Assembly (NCBI GenBank): GCA_934130405.1
Contig: CAKOXX010000018.1
Location: 1 to 23,112 of the forward strand
Direction: 5' to 3'
DNA length: 23,112 nt
From: an uncultured Bacilli bacterium
Lineage (GTDB): Bacteria > Bacillota_I > Bacilli_A > RF39 > UBA660
The translations under genes and the position numbers were made by a program. Within the stretch, counting starts at the first letter, position 1; each line of letters begins with the position of its first letter. Shown here one piece after another: positions 1 through 6,328 of this stretch. A model generated the notes under the pieces. The model had not been told where the DNA came from and made no database searches. It saw only the letters and a program-made list of their open reading frames with translations.

Positions 1-61
1 GGGGGGGGGTACTTATTAGTACTAAGTAGCAAAACTACTTTCTTTCATAGTGTCAAATTGA
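1..61. other. Window start: G9 run and small hairpin, no gene
   Basis: The window opens with nine consecutive G, which is out of keeping with the AT-rich sequence that follows and may be a contig-end artefact. Positions 24-29 (AAGTAG) and 35-40 (CTACTT) form a perfect 6-bp stem with a CAAAA loop. No reading frame or known riboswitch motif was recognised here. It may be the tail of an upstream transcript or part of the leader of the next gene. Confidence 0.4.
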
Positions 62-93
62 TGGAATAGGAAAGATCTTATTCTGTCTTTTTT
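62..93 (+). terminator. Rho-independent terminator or attenuator hairpin
   Basis: GAATAGGA (64-71) pairs with TCTTATTC (76-83) around an AAGA tetraloop, with one G-U pair and two further wobble pairs possible outside (62-63 with 84-85). The stem is followed by TCTTTTTT. I see no convincing promoter between this hairpin and the ATG at 119. It therefore either ends an upstream gene outside the window or attenuates transcription into the TasA-like gene. Confidence 0.55.
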
Positions 94-118
94 GTGTTTA
101 AGAAAGGTTGTTTGTGAA

Positions 119-1336
119 ATGAAAGAAAGAAAAAAATATATAATAATAATTAGCTTAATATTAATAGTGATTGTTACTTTAGGGATAAGTTACGCCTTAC
201 TTGCAAAGAATATTTCGGGAAATAGTGAAAAGATTATCTATAAGATAGGGGATTTAGAAGTTAAACTAGATGAATCTAGTTCTGAAGATATAAGTCTTAC
301 TGATGCGCTACCAACAGAAGATAGTGAAGGTTTAAAAAGTGAACCATATAGTTTTTCTTTAATTAATAATAGTAATACTGATTTATTGTATATAATATCT
401 TTAGAAGATGATGTTGCTGCTAAAAACAAATGTGGTACCGATTGCGAGTTGGTACCTTATAAATATATAAGATATAGTTTGACAGCTGATGAAGAAAATT
501 TAGAAGTTAAAGATTTATCTTCTACTGCAGAATTATATCAAGGAATAATAGGTAGTGATGTAACTAAAAAATTTCAGTTAAGGGTTTGGTTAGCAATCGA
601 TGCAGATAATACTGCGATGAATAAGTATTACTTTGGAAAACTTAAAGTAGTGGTAGAACATAGTGGTAATTCTAATCTTAATAAATTATGTCAAGAAAAA
701 GGTGGTGATTTGGTAGTAGATGGAGAGTGTCGAAAATATTATGTCAAAGTTAATAACTTAATAAAGAATCCTAGCTTTTCAAATAATGGAGAAAATTGGA
801 CGATACATTACTCCAAATTAATTACCATTGATGATAGAATAATGTCAATAGATTGTACTGATAATAAAGAAACTTCTTGTGGTTTATTTCAACAACCGTT
901 AGAAAACGTAGAGAATTCTCATAAATATTACATTGCTCAAACTGTTAGAAGTGATTCATCAACTAAAATTATTAATTTAGGATTAGAAAATGTTAAAGTT
1001 AGCTTTTATGGAACTTTAGTAGATAAAGAGTGGCATACTTATTCTTTCATTGTAGAAGCTAATGATACAATTCAAAATATAGTTAATACTACTAACCATG
1101 CTTATGTTATCTATTCGAGAAATGAATTTACTACAAAGTTTTATACTAAAAATCCAGTATTTTTAGATTTAACACTAATGTTTGGTAGTGGAAATGAACC
1201 TTCTAAAGAGTGGTGTGATAAAAATTTAAATAAGTATATTGAATATAACGAGACAGGTATTAGTAAACCAATTAGTGATATTAATTATGAAGGAGTAACC
1301 TCTTATTATGATGTAATAAATCTTAATAATAAATAG
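119..1336 (+). CDS. TasA-like surface protein with SipW-type signal and C-terminal carbohydrate-binding-like module
   Basis: 405 aa from the ATG at 119, chosen over an upstream in-frame TTG because AAAGG (103-107) precedes it, although 11 nt is a long spacing. Residues 7-28 form one hydrophobic segment ending in LGISYALL, the pattern of SipW-dependent signal peptides of TasA/camelysin (CalY) proteins. Residues about 35-200 follow that family's layout: a GDLEVKLDE strand, then PYSFSLINNSNT with the asparagine-rich 'missing-support' region, and an aromatic-rich beta domain. From residue 213 a second module begins (NLIKNPSF...NWTI) and ends in LDLTLMFGSGNEPS near residue 355, a pattern common in carbohydrate-binding-like modules of phage tail and surface proteins. 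Likely exported and involved in surface or matrix contacts. No sipW or sortase signal is visible in the window. Domain order is seen; the ligand is inferred. Confidence 0.65.
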   Translation: MKERKKYIIIISLILIVIVTLGISYALLAKNISGNSEKIIYKIGDLEVKLDESSSEDISLTDALPTEDSEGLKSEPYSFSLINNSNTDLLYIISLEDDVAAKNKCGTDCELVPYKYIRYSLTADEENLEVKDLSSTAELYQGIIGSDVTKKFQLRVWLAIDADNTAMNKYYFGKLKVVVEHSGNSNLNKLCQEKGGDLVVDGECRKYYVKVNNLIKNPSFSNNGENWTIHYSKLITIDDRIMSIDCTDNKETSCGLFQQPLENVENSHKYYIAQTVRSDSSTKIINLGLENVKVSFYGTLVDKEWHTYSFIVEANDTIQNIVNTTNHAYVIYSRNEFTTKFYTKNPVFLDLTLMFGSGNEPSKEWCDKNLNKYIEYNETGISKPISDINYEGVTSYYDVINLNNK

Positions 1337-1365
1337 GTAAAATATTGTAAATTTTTCTAAGATAT

Positions 1366-1395
1366 TTGAGTAAAAATTACTCATCATGGTATAAT
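1366..1395 (+). promoter_or_regulatory. pflB promoter with extended -10
   Basis: The -35-like TTGAGT (1366-1371) and TATAAT (1390-1395) are 18 bp apart, and TGG immediately before the -10 makes it an extended -10. The predicted start is near 1402, giving a leader of about 16 nt that begins just before the Shine-Dalgarno GTAGGAGG. Confidence 0.7.
1367..1383. promoter_or_regulatory. 17-bp palindrome over the pflB -35: candidate operator
   Basis: TGAGTAAAAATTACTCA is a perfect inverted repeat (7-bp arms, AAA centre) that covers most of the -35 and the start of the spacer. That is a typical repressor position. pfl genes in Bacillota are commonly controlled by redox or anaerobiosis regulators, but the sequence does not match the Rex site (TTGTGAAnnnnTTCACAA) or the FNR site well, so the factor is unknown. 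As RNA it would lie upstream of the start point and so would not be transcribed from this promoter. Confidence 0.5.
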
Positions 1396-1417
1396 AAAAT
1401 GGTAGGAGGTAGAAAAG

Positions 1418-3655
1418 ATGAAAGAAGAATGGAAAGGCTTTAATGAAGGAGCTTGGACCAGTGAAATTAATGTAAATGATTTTATTAAAAAGAACTACAA
1501 GAAATATGAAGGTGATGAGAGCTTTTTAGTAGGACCAACTGATAAAACAAAGAGAGTTTTAAAAGTCTATGATGATATGTGTAAAGAAGAAATTAAAAAA
1601 CACGTAATCGATATAGATACAGTACATCCCGCAGGAATTAACGCTTTTAAACCTGGATATATTTCAGAAGATGACGACGTAATCGTAGGACTTCAAACTG
1701 ATGAACTAGGTAAACGTGAAATTGTTCCTAAGGGTGGAATAAAAATGGTTTATCAAGAGTTAGAAGCTTATGGTTATAAAATGGATTCTGACCTTGAACA
1801 TTTTATTAAAGATACAAATCTTGTTAAGACCCATAATGATGGAGTATTTGATGCTTATACAGCAGAAATTAGACGTGCCCGTCATAATAAATTATTAACA
1901 GGACTTCCAGATGCTTATGGACGTGGAAGAATAATAGGTGATTATAGAAGAATCGCTTTATATGGTATTGATTATTTAATGGAACAGAAGAAAAATGACT
2001 GGGATAATATGAAAATAACAGTTATGGATGATGAAACAATCAGACTTCGTGAAGAAATTTCAATGCAATATAGAGCTTTAAATGAAATTAAAGAAATGGC
2101 TAAGAGCTATGGATTTGATATTTCAGGACCAGCTAAAAATGCTAAAGAAGCTGTACAATGGACATACTTTGGTTACTTAGCAGCTATTAAAGAAAATAAT
2201 GGTGCAGCAATGAGTTTAGGTAGAGTAGATGCTTTCTTTGATATTTATTTTGAAAGAGATTTAGCAAATGGTACTTTAACTGAAAGTGACGTTCAAGAAA
2301 TAATTGATCAATTTGTTATTAAATTAAGAGCTGCTCGTCACTTACGTACACCTGAATATGATGAATTATTCTCAGGTGATCCTACTTGGGTTACTTGTTC
2401 ACTAGGTGGTATGACCAATGAAGGGGAAACATTAGTTAATAAAACAAGTTTCAGAATTGTACATACACTAGAAAATCTAGAAAGTGCACCAGAGCCTAAT
2501 ATGACAGTTCTATGGGCAGATAAGTTACCAGAACCTTGGAAAAAATATTGTGCTAAAGTAAGTATTGCAACTGATTCTATTCAATATGAAAATGATGATG
2601 TAATGCGTCCATCTATGGGTGATGACTATGGTATAGCTTGTTGTGTATCAGCCATGAGACTTGGTAAAGATATGCAATTCTTTGGAGCACGTTGTAATCT
2701 TGCTAAAACTCTATTATATGCTCTAAATGGCGGCGTTGATGAGGTAAGACGTGATTTAGTTATTTCAGGATTTGAAAAGATGACAGATGAAGTCCTTGAT
2801 TATGATAAAGTAAAAGAAGCTTATTATAAGATGATGCACGAAGTAGCAAGAATTTATTCTGATGCTATGAACATTATTCACTACATGCATGATAAATATG
2901 CATATGAAGCAGGTCAAATGGCTTTACATGATACCTATGTTAATAGATTAATGGCTTATGGTGTGGCAGGATTTTCTGTAGCAGTTGATTCTTTATCAGC
3001 TATCAAATATGCTAAAGTAAAACCAATCAGAGATGAAGATGGTATAACTGTTGATTTTGAAATTGAAGGTGACTATCCTAAATACGGTAATGATGATGAT
3101 AGGGTAGATGATATTGCTAAGGAAATTATTAATAAATTCTATGAGGAGTTATGTTTACATCCTTGCTATCGTAATGCTCATCCAACTTTATCTATTTTAA
3201 CAATTACTTCAAATGTAGTTTACGGTTCTAATACTGGTGCTACTCCAGATGGTAGAAAAGCAGGTGTTGCCTTTGCACCAGGTGCTAACCCAATGCATGG
3301 AAGAGATGCAACTGGAGCGATTGCTTCACTTAACTCAGTAGCAAAACTAGATTGGGCTAATTGTTGTCGTGATGGTATTTCTAATACTTTCTCAATTGTT
3401 CCAAATACTCTAGGACATAGTGATGAAGAACGTATTGAAAATTTAGTATCTTTACTTGATGGTTATTTCATCCAAGGAGCACATCACTTAAATGTAAACG
3501 TTTTAAACCGTGAGACTTTAATTGATGCAATGAATAACCCTGATAAGTATCCACTACTTACTATTCGTGTTTCTGGTTATGCAGTTAGATTTAATAAACT
3601 TACAAGAAAGCAACAAGAGGAAGTAATTGCAAGAACTTTCCACGAGAAGATGTAA
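1418..3655 (+). CDS. pflB: Formate C-acetyltransferase (pyruvate formate-lyase)
   Basis: 745 aa cytoplasmic glycyl-radical enzyme that converts pyruvate and CoA to acetyl-CoA and formate without oxygen; E. coli PflB is 760 aa. The active-site cysteine pair is C408-C409 in GIACCVSAM. The radical glycine is G720 in RVSGYAV near the C-terminus. The PFL domain fills the first 600 residues and the glycyl-radical domain the rest. The ATG follows a strong GTAGGAGG. The stop codon overlaps the pflA start by one base (TAATG), so the two are translationally coupled. Length, paired cysteines and the adjacent activase make this PflB rather than a diol dehydratase or choline lyase (CutC-like), which lack the Cys-Cys pair. 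The enzyme points to mixed-acid fermentation in an anaerobe. Confidence 0.97.
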   Translation: MKEEWKGFNEGAWTSEINVNDFIKKNYKKYEGDESFLVGPTDKTKRVLKVYDDMCKEEIKKHVIDIDTVHPAGINAFKPGYISEDDDVIVGLQTDELGKREIVPKGGIKMVYQELEAYGYKMDSDLEHFIKDTNLVKTHNDGVFDAYTAEIRRARHNKLLTGLPDAYGRGRIIGDYRRIALYGIDYLMEQKKNDWDNMKITVMDDETIRLREEISMQYRALNEIKEMAKSYGFDISGPAKNAKEAVQWTYFGYLAAIKENNGAAMSLGRVDAFFDIYFERDLANGTLTESDVQEIIDQFVIKLRAARHLRTPEYDELFSGDPTWVTCSLGGMTNEGETLVNKTSFRIVHTLENLESAPEPNMTVLWADKLPEPWKKYCAKVSIATDSIQYENDDVMRPSMGDDYGIACCVSAMRLGKDMQFFGARCNLAKTLLYALNGGVDEVRRDLVISGFEKMTDEVLDYDKVKEAYYKMMHEVARIYSDAMNIIHYMHDKYAYEAGQMALHDTYVNRLMAYGVAGFSVAVDSLSAIKYAKVKPIRDEDGITVDFEIEGDYPKYGNDDDRVDDIAKEIINKFYEELCLHPCYRNAHPTLSILTITSNVVYGSNTGATPDGRKAGVAFAPGANPMHGRDATGAIASLNSVAKLDWANCCRDGISNTFSIVPNTLGHSDEERIENLVSLLDGYFIQGAHHLNVNVLNRETLIDAMNNPDKYPLLTIRVSGYAVRFNKLTRKQQEEVIARTFHEKM

Positions 3656-4371
3656 TGACTGGTGCGATAGATTCAATTGAAACCTTTGGTCTTGTTGATG
3701 GACCAGGTATTAGAACGGTTGTTTTTCTAACTGGTTGTCGTCTTCGCTGTTTATATTGTCATAATCCGGAGATGTGGGTTAAAAGAGAAGATAATATTAC
3801 TAGTGATGAACTTGTTAAGAAGATTTTAAGAAGTAAACCATATTTCAAAAGAAACTCAGGAGGAGTGACTTTCTCTGGTGGAGAGCCCCTTCTTCAAATC
3901 GAGTTTTTGACTGATGTTTGTAAAAAGTTAAAGAAGGAAGACATTCATATTGCTTTAGATACTTGTGGAGTAGGAAAAGGTGATTATGATGAGATACTTA
4001 GTCTTGTTGATTTAATTTTATTTGATGTTAAGTTTACTAATCGTGATGGTTATAAACATTTAACAGGGCGAGAGATGGATGATTCTTTAAAATTTATTGA
4101 AGCCATGAACAAAAGTGGTAAACCGGTTTGGATAAGACAAGTAGTTGTACCAGGAATGATGGATAATGAAGAATATATTGATTCTTTGGTAGAGTTTTTA
4201 AAGAGAATTGATAATGTTGAAAGAGTAGAATTTTTACCATTTCATCATATGGGCTTTTCTAAATATGAAGAGCTTGGTATCAAAAATCCTTTAAAAGATG
4301 TTCCACCAATGGATGTTGATAAATGTAATGAATTACAAGAATTATTTCAAAAAAAGTGGAAAAATAGTTAA
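3655..4371 (+). CDS. pflA: Pyruvate formate-lyase-activating enzyme (radical SAM)
   Basis: 238 aa radical SAM enzyme that cleaves S-adenosylmethionine and abstracts hydrogen from the PflB glycine (G720). The [4Fe-4S] motif CxxxCxxC is C28, C32 and C35 within GCRLRCLYCHN, and the SAM-contacting GGEP motif sits in SGGVTFSGGEPLL near residue 77. Size and the FGLVDGPGIRTVVFLTGC start match PflA. It lacks the extra ferredoxin-like cysteine insert of activases for other glycyl-radical enzymes. Its ATG overlaps the pflB stop, so one bicistronic mRNA is expected. A GGAAAA/TTTTCC inverted repeat around the stop has no T-tract, so no clear terminator follows. Confidence 0.96.
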   Translation: MTGAIDSIETFGLVDGPGIRTVVFLTGCRLRCLYCHNPEMWVKREDNITSDELVKKILRSKPYFKRNSGGVTFSGGEPLLQIEFLTDVCKKLKKEDIHIALDTCGVGKGDYDEILSLVDLILFDVKFTNRDGYKHLTGREMDDSLKFIEAMNKSGKPVWIRQVVVPGMMDNEEYIDSLVEFLKRIDNVERVEFLPFHHMGFSKYEELGIKNPLKDVPPMDVDKCNELQELFQKKWKNS

Positions 4372-4389
4372 TTTTCCCTAAAATGTTGA

Positions 4390-4453
4390 TGATTTACTAT
4401 AATTTAGGTATTCCATTTTAAAAAAAATTATGCTATACTAACGTAGTAAATCA
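4390..4453. repeat. 10-bp inverted repeat bracketing the tRNA-Lys promoter
   Basis: TGATTTACTA (4390-4399) and TAGTAAATCA (4444-4453) are perfect reverse complements, 44 bp apart, on either side of the -10 at 4434-4439. In pfl readthrough RNA they could close a large hairpin just ahead of the tRNA. Function is unknown and chance is possible in AT-rich DNA. Confidence 0.35.
4411..4439 (+). promoter_or_regulatory. tRNA-Lys promoter (extended -10)
   Basis: TGCTATACT gives an extended -10 (TATACT at 4434-4439). The -35 at 17-bp spacing, TTCCAT (4411-4416), is weak. A second TATAAT at 4398-4403 has neither an upstream TGn nor a clear -35. Confidence 0.5.
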
Positions 4454-4459
4454 CTTTAT

Positions 4460-4535
4460 GGGCTGTTAGCTCAGTTGGTAGAGCAACTGACTCTTAATCA
4501 GTGGGTCTAGGGTTCGAATCCCTAACAGCCCACCA
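4460..4535 (+). tRNA. tRNA-Lys (CTT)
   Basis: Complete 76-nt cloverleaf: acceptor GGGCTGT/ACAGCCC, anticodon stem ACTGA/TCAGT with loop CTCTTAA (anticodon CTT), T-loop GGTTCGAATC, discriminator A and encoded CCA. It is a single gene with its own promoter and terminator. A second Lys tRNA (TTT) lies in the right-hand array. Confidence 0.97.
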
Positions 4536-4546
4536 TTTATGTGATT

Positions 4547-4576
4547 AAAGCTTTATATTTGATAGAGCTTTTTTTG
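4547..4576 (+). terminator. Terminator after tRNA-Lys
   Basis: AAAGCTTTAT (4547-4556) pairs with ATAGAGCTTT (4562-4571) around ATTTG: a 10-bp stem with one G-U pair, running into seven T (4569-4575). The Fic gene starts 23 bp later with no clear promoter of its own, so it may depend on readthrough. Confidence 0.85.
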
Positions 4577-4598
4577 TGTGTTGATAAGGAGAAGTATT

Positions 4599-5252
4599 AT
4601 GATTGATAAATTTCATTTAAGTCAGAAAGAAAACGTATTTTTAGCAAAGGAGAGATTAAATTCTATTATTTATAATAGTGTTAAATTAGAAGGATTTAAT
4701 ACAAATTATTTTAATGTCAAAAAGATTTTGAATGGTAGTAATGTTCCTTCATTGAGGTTAGATGAAATTAATTGCATTTTAAATCTAAGAGACGCTTGGA
4801 ATTTTGTCCTTTCTAATATAGATGAACCTATAACTCTTGAACTTATATGTAAGATTAATGCATTTGTTTCAAGAGGCGAATCGTTAGAGTGGGGAGTACT
4901 TAGAACAGGAAAAGTTGGTATAAATGGTGTAGACTATATTCCAGATATACCTGATGAAACAAAAATAATTGCAGACATTAAAAATATTATGAAAGAAGAG
5001 AATATAACTAAGAGAAGTTTAGTACTTATGCTATATTTGATGAGGACACAAGCTTTTTGGGATGGCAATAAAAGGACAAGTATGATAGTGGCTAACAAGA
5101 TTATGATAGAAAATGGTTGTGGTGTTATTACTATTAAAGAAGAATATTTTAAAGAATTTAATAGTTTATTAACTGAATACTACAATACCAATAAAATGGA
5201 ATCTTTACTTGAATTTTTATACAATAATTGCATTTTTAGAATGGAAGTATAG
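4599..5252 (+). CDS. Fic-domain protein with inhibitory motif but catalytic His replaced by Gln
   Basis: 217 aa from the ATG at 4599, preceded by AAGGAG (4586-4591). The Fic signature HxFx(D/E)GNGRxxR appears as QAFWDGNKRTSM: Q151, F153, D155, G156, N157, R159. The histidine that acts as general base in AMP transfer is therefore glutamine, and the GNGR glycine is Lys as in Doc-like GNKR motifs. Near the N-terminus S27-x3-E31-G32 fits the (S/T)xxxE(G/N) inhibitory helix of class II Fic proteins, whose Glu blocks productive ATP binding. Active Fic enzymes transfer AMP or another phosphate-containing group to protein hydroxyls, and Doc phosphorylates EF-Tu. Without His this copy may be inactive, act as a nucleotide-binding regulator, or use altered chemistry. 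No signal peptide, no antitoxin-sized partner gene. It is insulated by the tRNA-Lys terminator upstream and its own terminator at 5268. Confidence 0.8.
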   Translation: MIDKFHLSQKENVFLAKERLNSIIYNSVKLEGFNTNYFNVKKILNGSNVPSLRLDEINCILNLRDAWNFVLSNIDEPITLELICKINAFVSRGESLEWGVLRTGKVGINGVDYIPDIPDETKIIADIKNIMKEENITKRSLVLMLYLMRTQAFWDGNKRTSMIVANKIMIENGCGVITIKEEYFKEFNSLLTEYYNTNKMESLLEFLYNNCIFRMEV

Positions 5253-5267
5253 TTATATATATTTAAT

Positions 5268-5292
5268 AGTACATTTGATATGTGCTTTTTTT
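5268..5292 (+). terminator. Terminator after the Fic gene
   Basis: AGTACAT (5268-5274) pairs with ATGTGCT (5280-5286), one G-U pair, loop TTGAT, followed by a T-run through 5292. Confidence 0.8.
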
Positions 5293-5314
5293 GTAAAATT
5301 TTTTATAAAAACTA

Positions 5315-5342
5315 TTGACGAACAAATTTTCTATGTTATAAT
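5315..5342 (+). promoter_or_regulatory. Strong promoter for DUF1848-ABC operon
   Basis: TTGACG (5315-5320), 16-bp spacer, TATAAT (5337-5342) with TGT before it (extended -10). Predicted start near 5349, giving an unusually long 69-nt leader for this window. The leader holds AGAAGGGAGA (5361-5370) and the 12-bp palindrome ACTCAGCTGAGT (5371-5382). Confidence 0.8.
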
Positions 5343-5417
5343 AATTTTACTTCTAAAAAAAGAAGGGAGAACTCAGCTGAGTGAGACAATAATAAATAAA
5401 TTTGTAGTTGGTGAAAA

Positions 5418-6305
5418 ATGATTTTATTTGCAAGTGGTAGAACAGATATAGTAGCATTTTATACGAAGTGGTTTATCAATCGATATAGGGAAGGATATGT
5501 TGATGTTAGAAATCCTTTCTATAATAGTCTAGTGAGTAGAATTTATTTTGAAGATGTTGATTTGCTATATTTTTGTACCAAAAATCCTCTTCCGATAATA
5601 CCTTATCTAAAAGAATTTGATAAACCAATTCTCTTTAATGTAACAATTACTCCTTATAAAAATGATGTTGAAGTAAATGTTCCTAATAAGAGTTTAATAA
5701 TAGAAGGAGTTAAAAAAATAGCAGAAATTATTGGTAAAGAAAATGTTTATGTTAGATATGATCCTATCTTTTTAAGCGAAAGATATAATCTTAATTATCA
5801 TATTAAAGCTTTTGAAAGACTTTGTTCTTTATTAGACGGTGTAACTAATCATATAATAATTTCTTTTATAGATGATTATAAAAATGTTCGCAAAAATATG
5901 AATAGTTTAAAGATAATTCCTTTCACTAAAGAAGATTATAAAGAGATAGGTATCAACTTTAGTAGAATAGCTAGTAAATATAATATAAGTTGTCAAACTT
6001 GTTTTGAGAAGGAAGATTTAGTAAAATATGGTTTTGTTAAAGAAGATTGTCTTAGTAAAAAAATGGCTTATACTTTGACAGGTAAAGTCTATCGAAAAGG
6101 AAGAATGCGTAAAGAGAATCTATGTAATTGTGTCGAGATGGTTGATATTGGTTTTTATAATTCCTGTAAACATCTTTGTAAGTATTGTTATGCTAATTAT
6201 GACGAAGGCAAAGTGTTAGAAAATTTTCAAAATCATAATGTTAATTCTTCTTTACTCATTGGTGAACTCTCTGATACTGATGTAATCAAGATAAGAAAAA
6301 AATGA
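5418..6305 (+). CDS. DUF1848 family protein with C-terminal CxxxCxxC cluster
   Basis: 295 aa. The opening SGRTDIVAFYTKWFINR-, the VRNPF box, YFCTKNPLPII, VYVRYDPIF and IISFIDDYKNV are the conserved blocks of DUF1848 (PF08902). The C-terminal part has CNC, then VDIGFYNSCKHLCKYCYA, which contains C-x3-C-x2-C, the spacing used by radical SAM enzymes to hold a [4Fe-4S] cluster. Further cysteines occur in CQTC. Biochemical function is unknown; the cysteine pattern suggests a metal or Fe-S protein. The ATG has a GGTG four bases upstream. The stop (TGA, 6303-6305) lies 23 bp before the ABC transporter start, so the two are probably co-transcribed from the 5315 promoter. Family assignment is from recognised motifs; any enzymatic role is inference. 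Confidence 0.85.
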   Translation: MILFASGRTDIVAFYTKWFINRYREGYVDVRNPFYNSLVSRIYFEDVDLLYFCTKNPLPIIPYLKEFDKPILFNVTITPYKNDVEVNVPNKSLIIEGVKKIAEIIGKENVYVRYDPIFLSERYNLNYHIKAFERLCSLLDGVTNHIIISFIDDYKNVRKNMNSLKIIPFTKEDYKEIGINFSRIASKYNISCQTCFEKEDLVKYGFVKEDCLSKKMAYTLTGKVYRKGRMRKENLCNCVEMVDIGFYNSCKHLCKYCYANYDEGKVLENFQNHNVNSSLLIGELSDTDVIKIRKK

Positions 6306-6328
6306 AATATAATTTGGAGGTGAAAAGT

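Noticed and set aside
4365..4380. GGAAAA/TTTTCC repeat around the pflA stop as a terminator
   Set aside because: No T-tract follows and the stem is only six pairs.
4599..5252. Fic/Doc toxin-antitoxin pair
   Set aside because: No small antitoxin gene lies upstream or downstream; the inhibitory motif is within the same protein and the catalytic His is missing.
5209..5421. 70-codon hydrophobic frame between the Fic and DUF1848 genes
   Set aside because: It overlaps the Fic 3' end, the terminator and the DUF1848 promoter, has no ribosome site, and its composition is that of AT-rich non-coding DNA.
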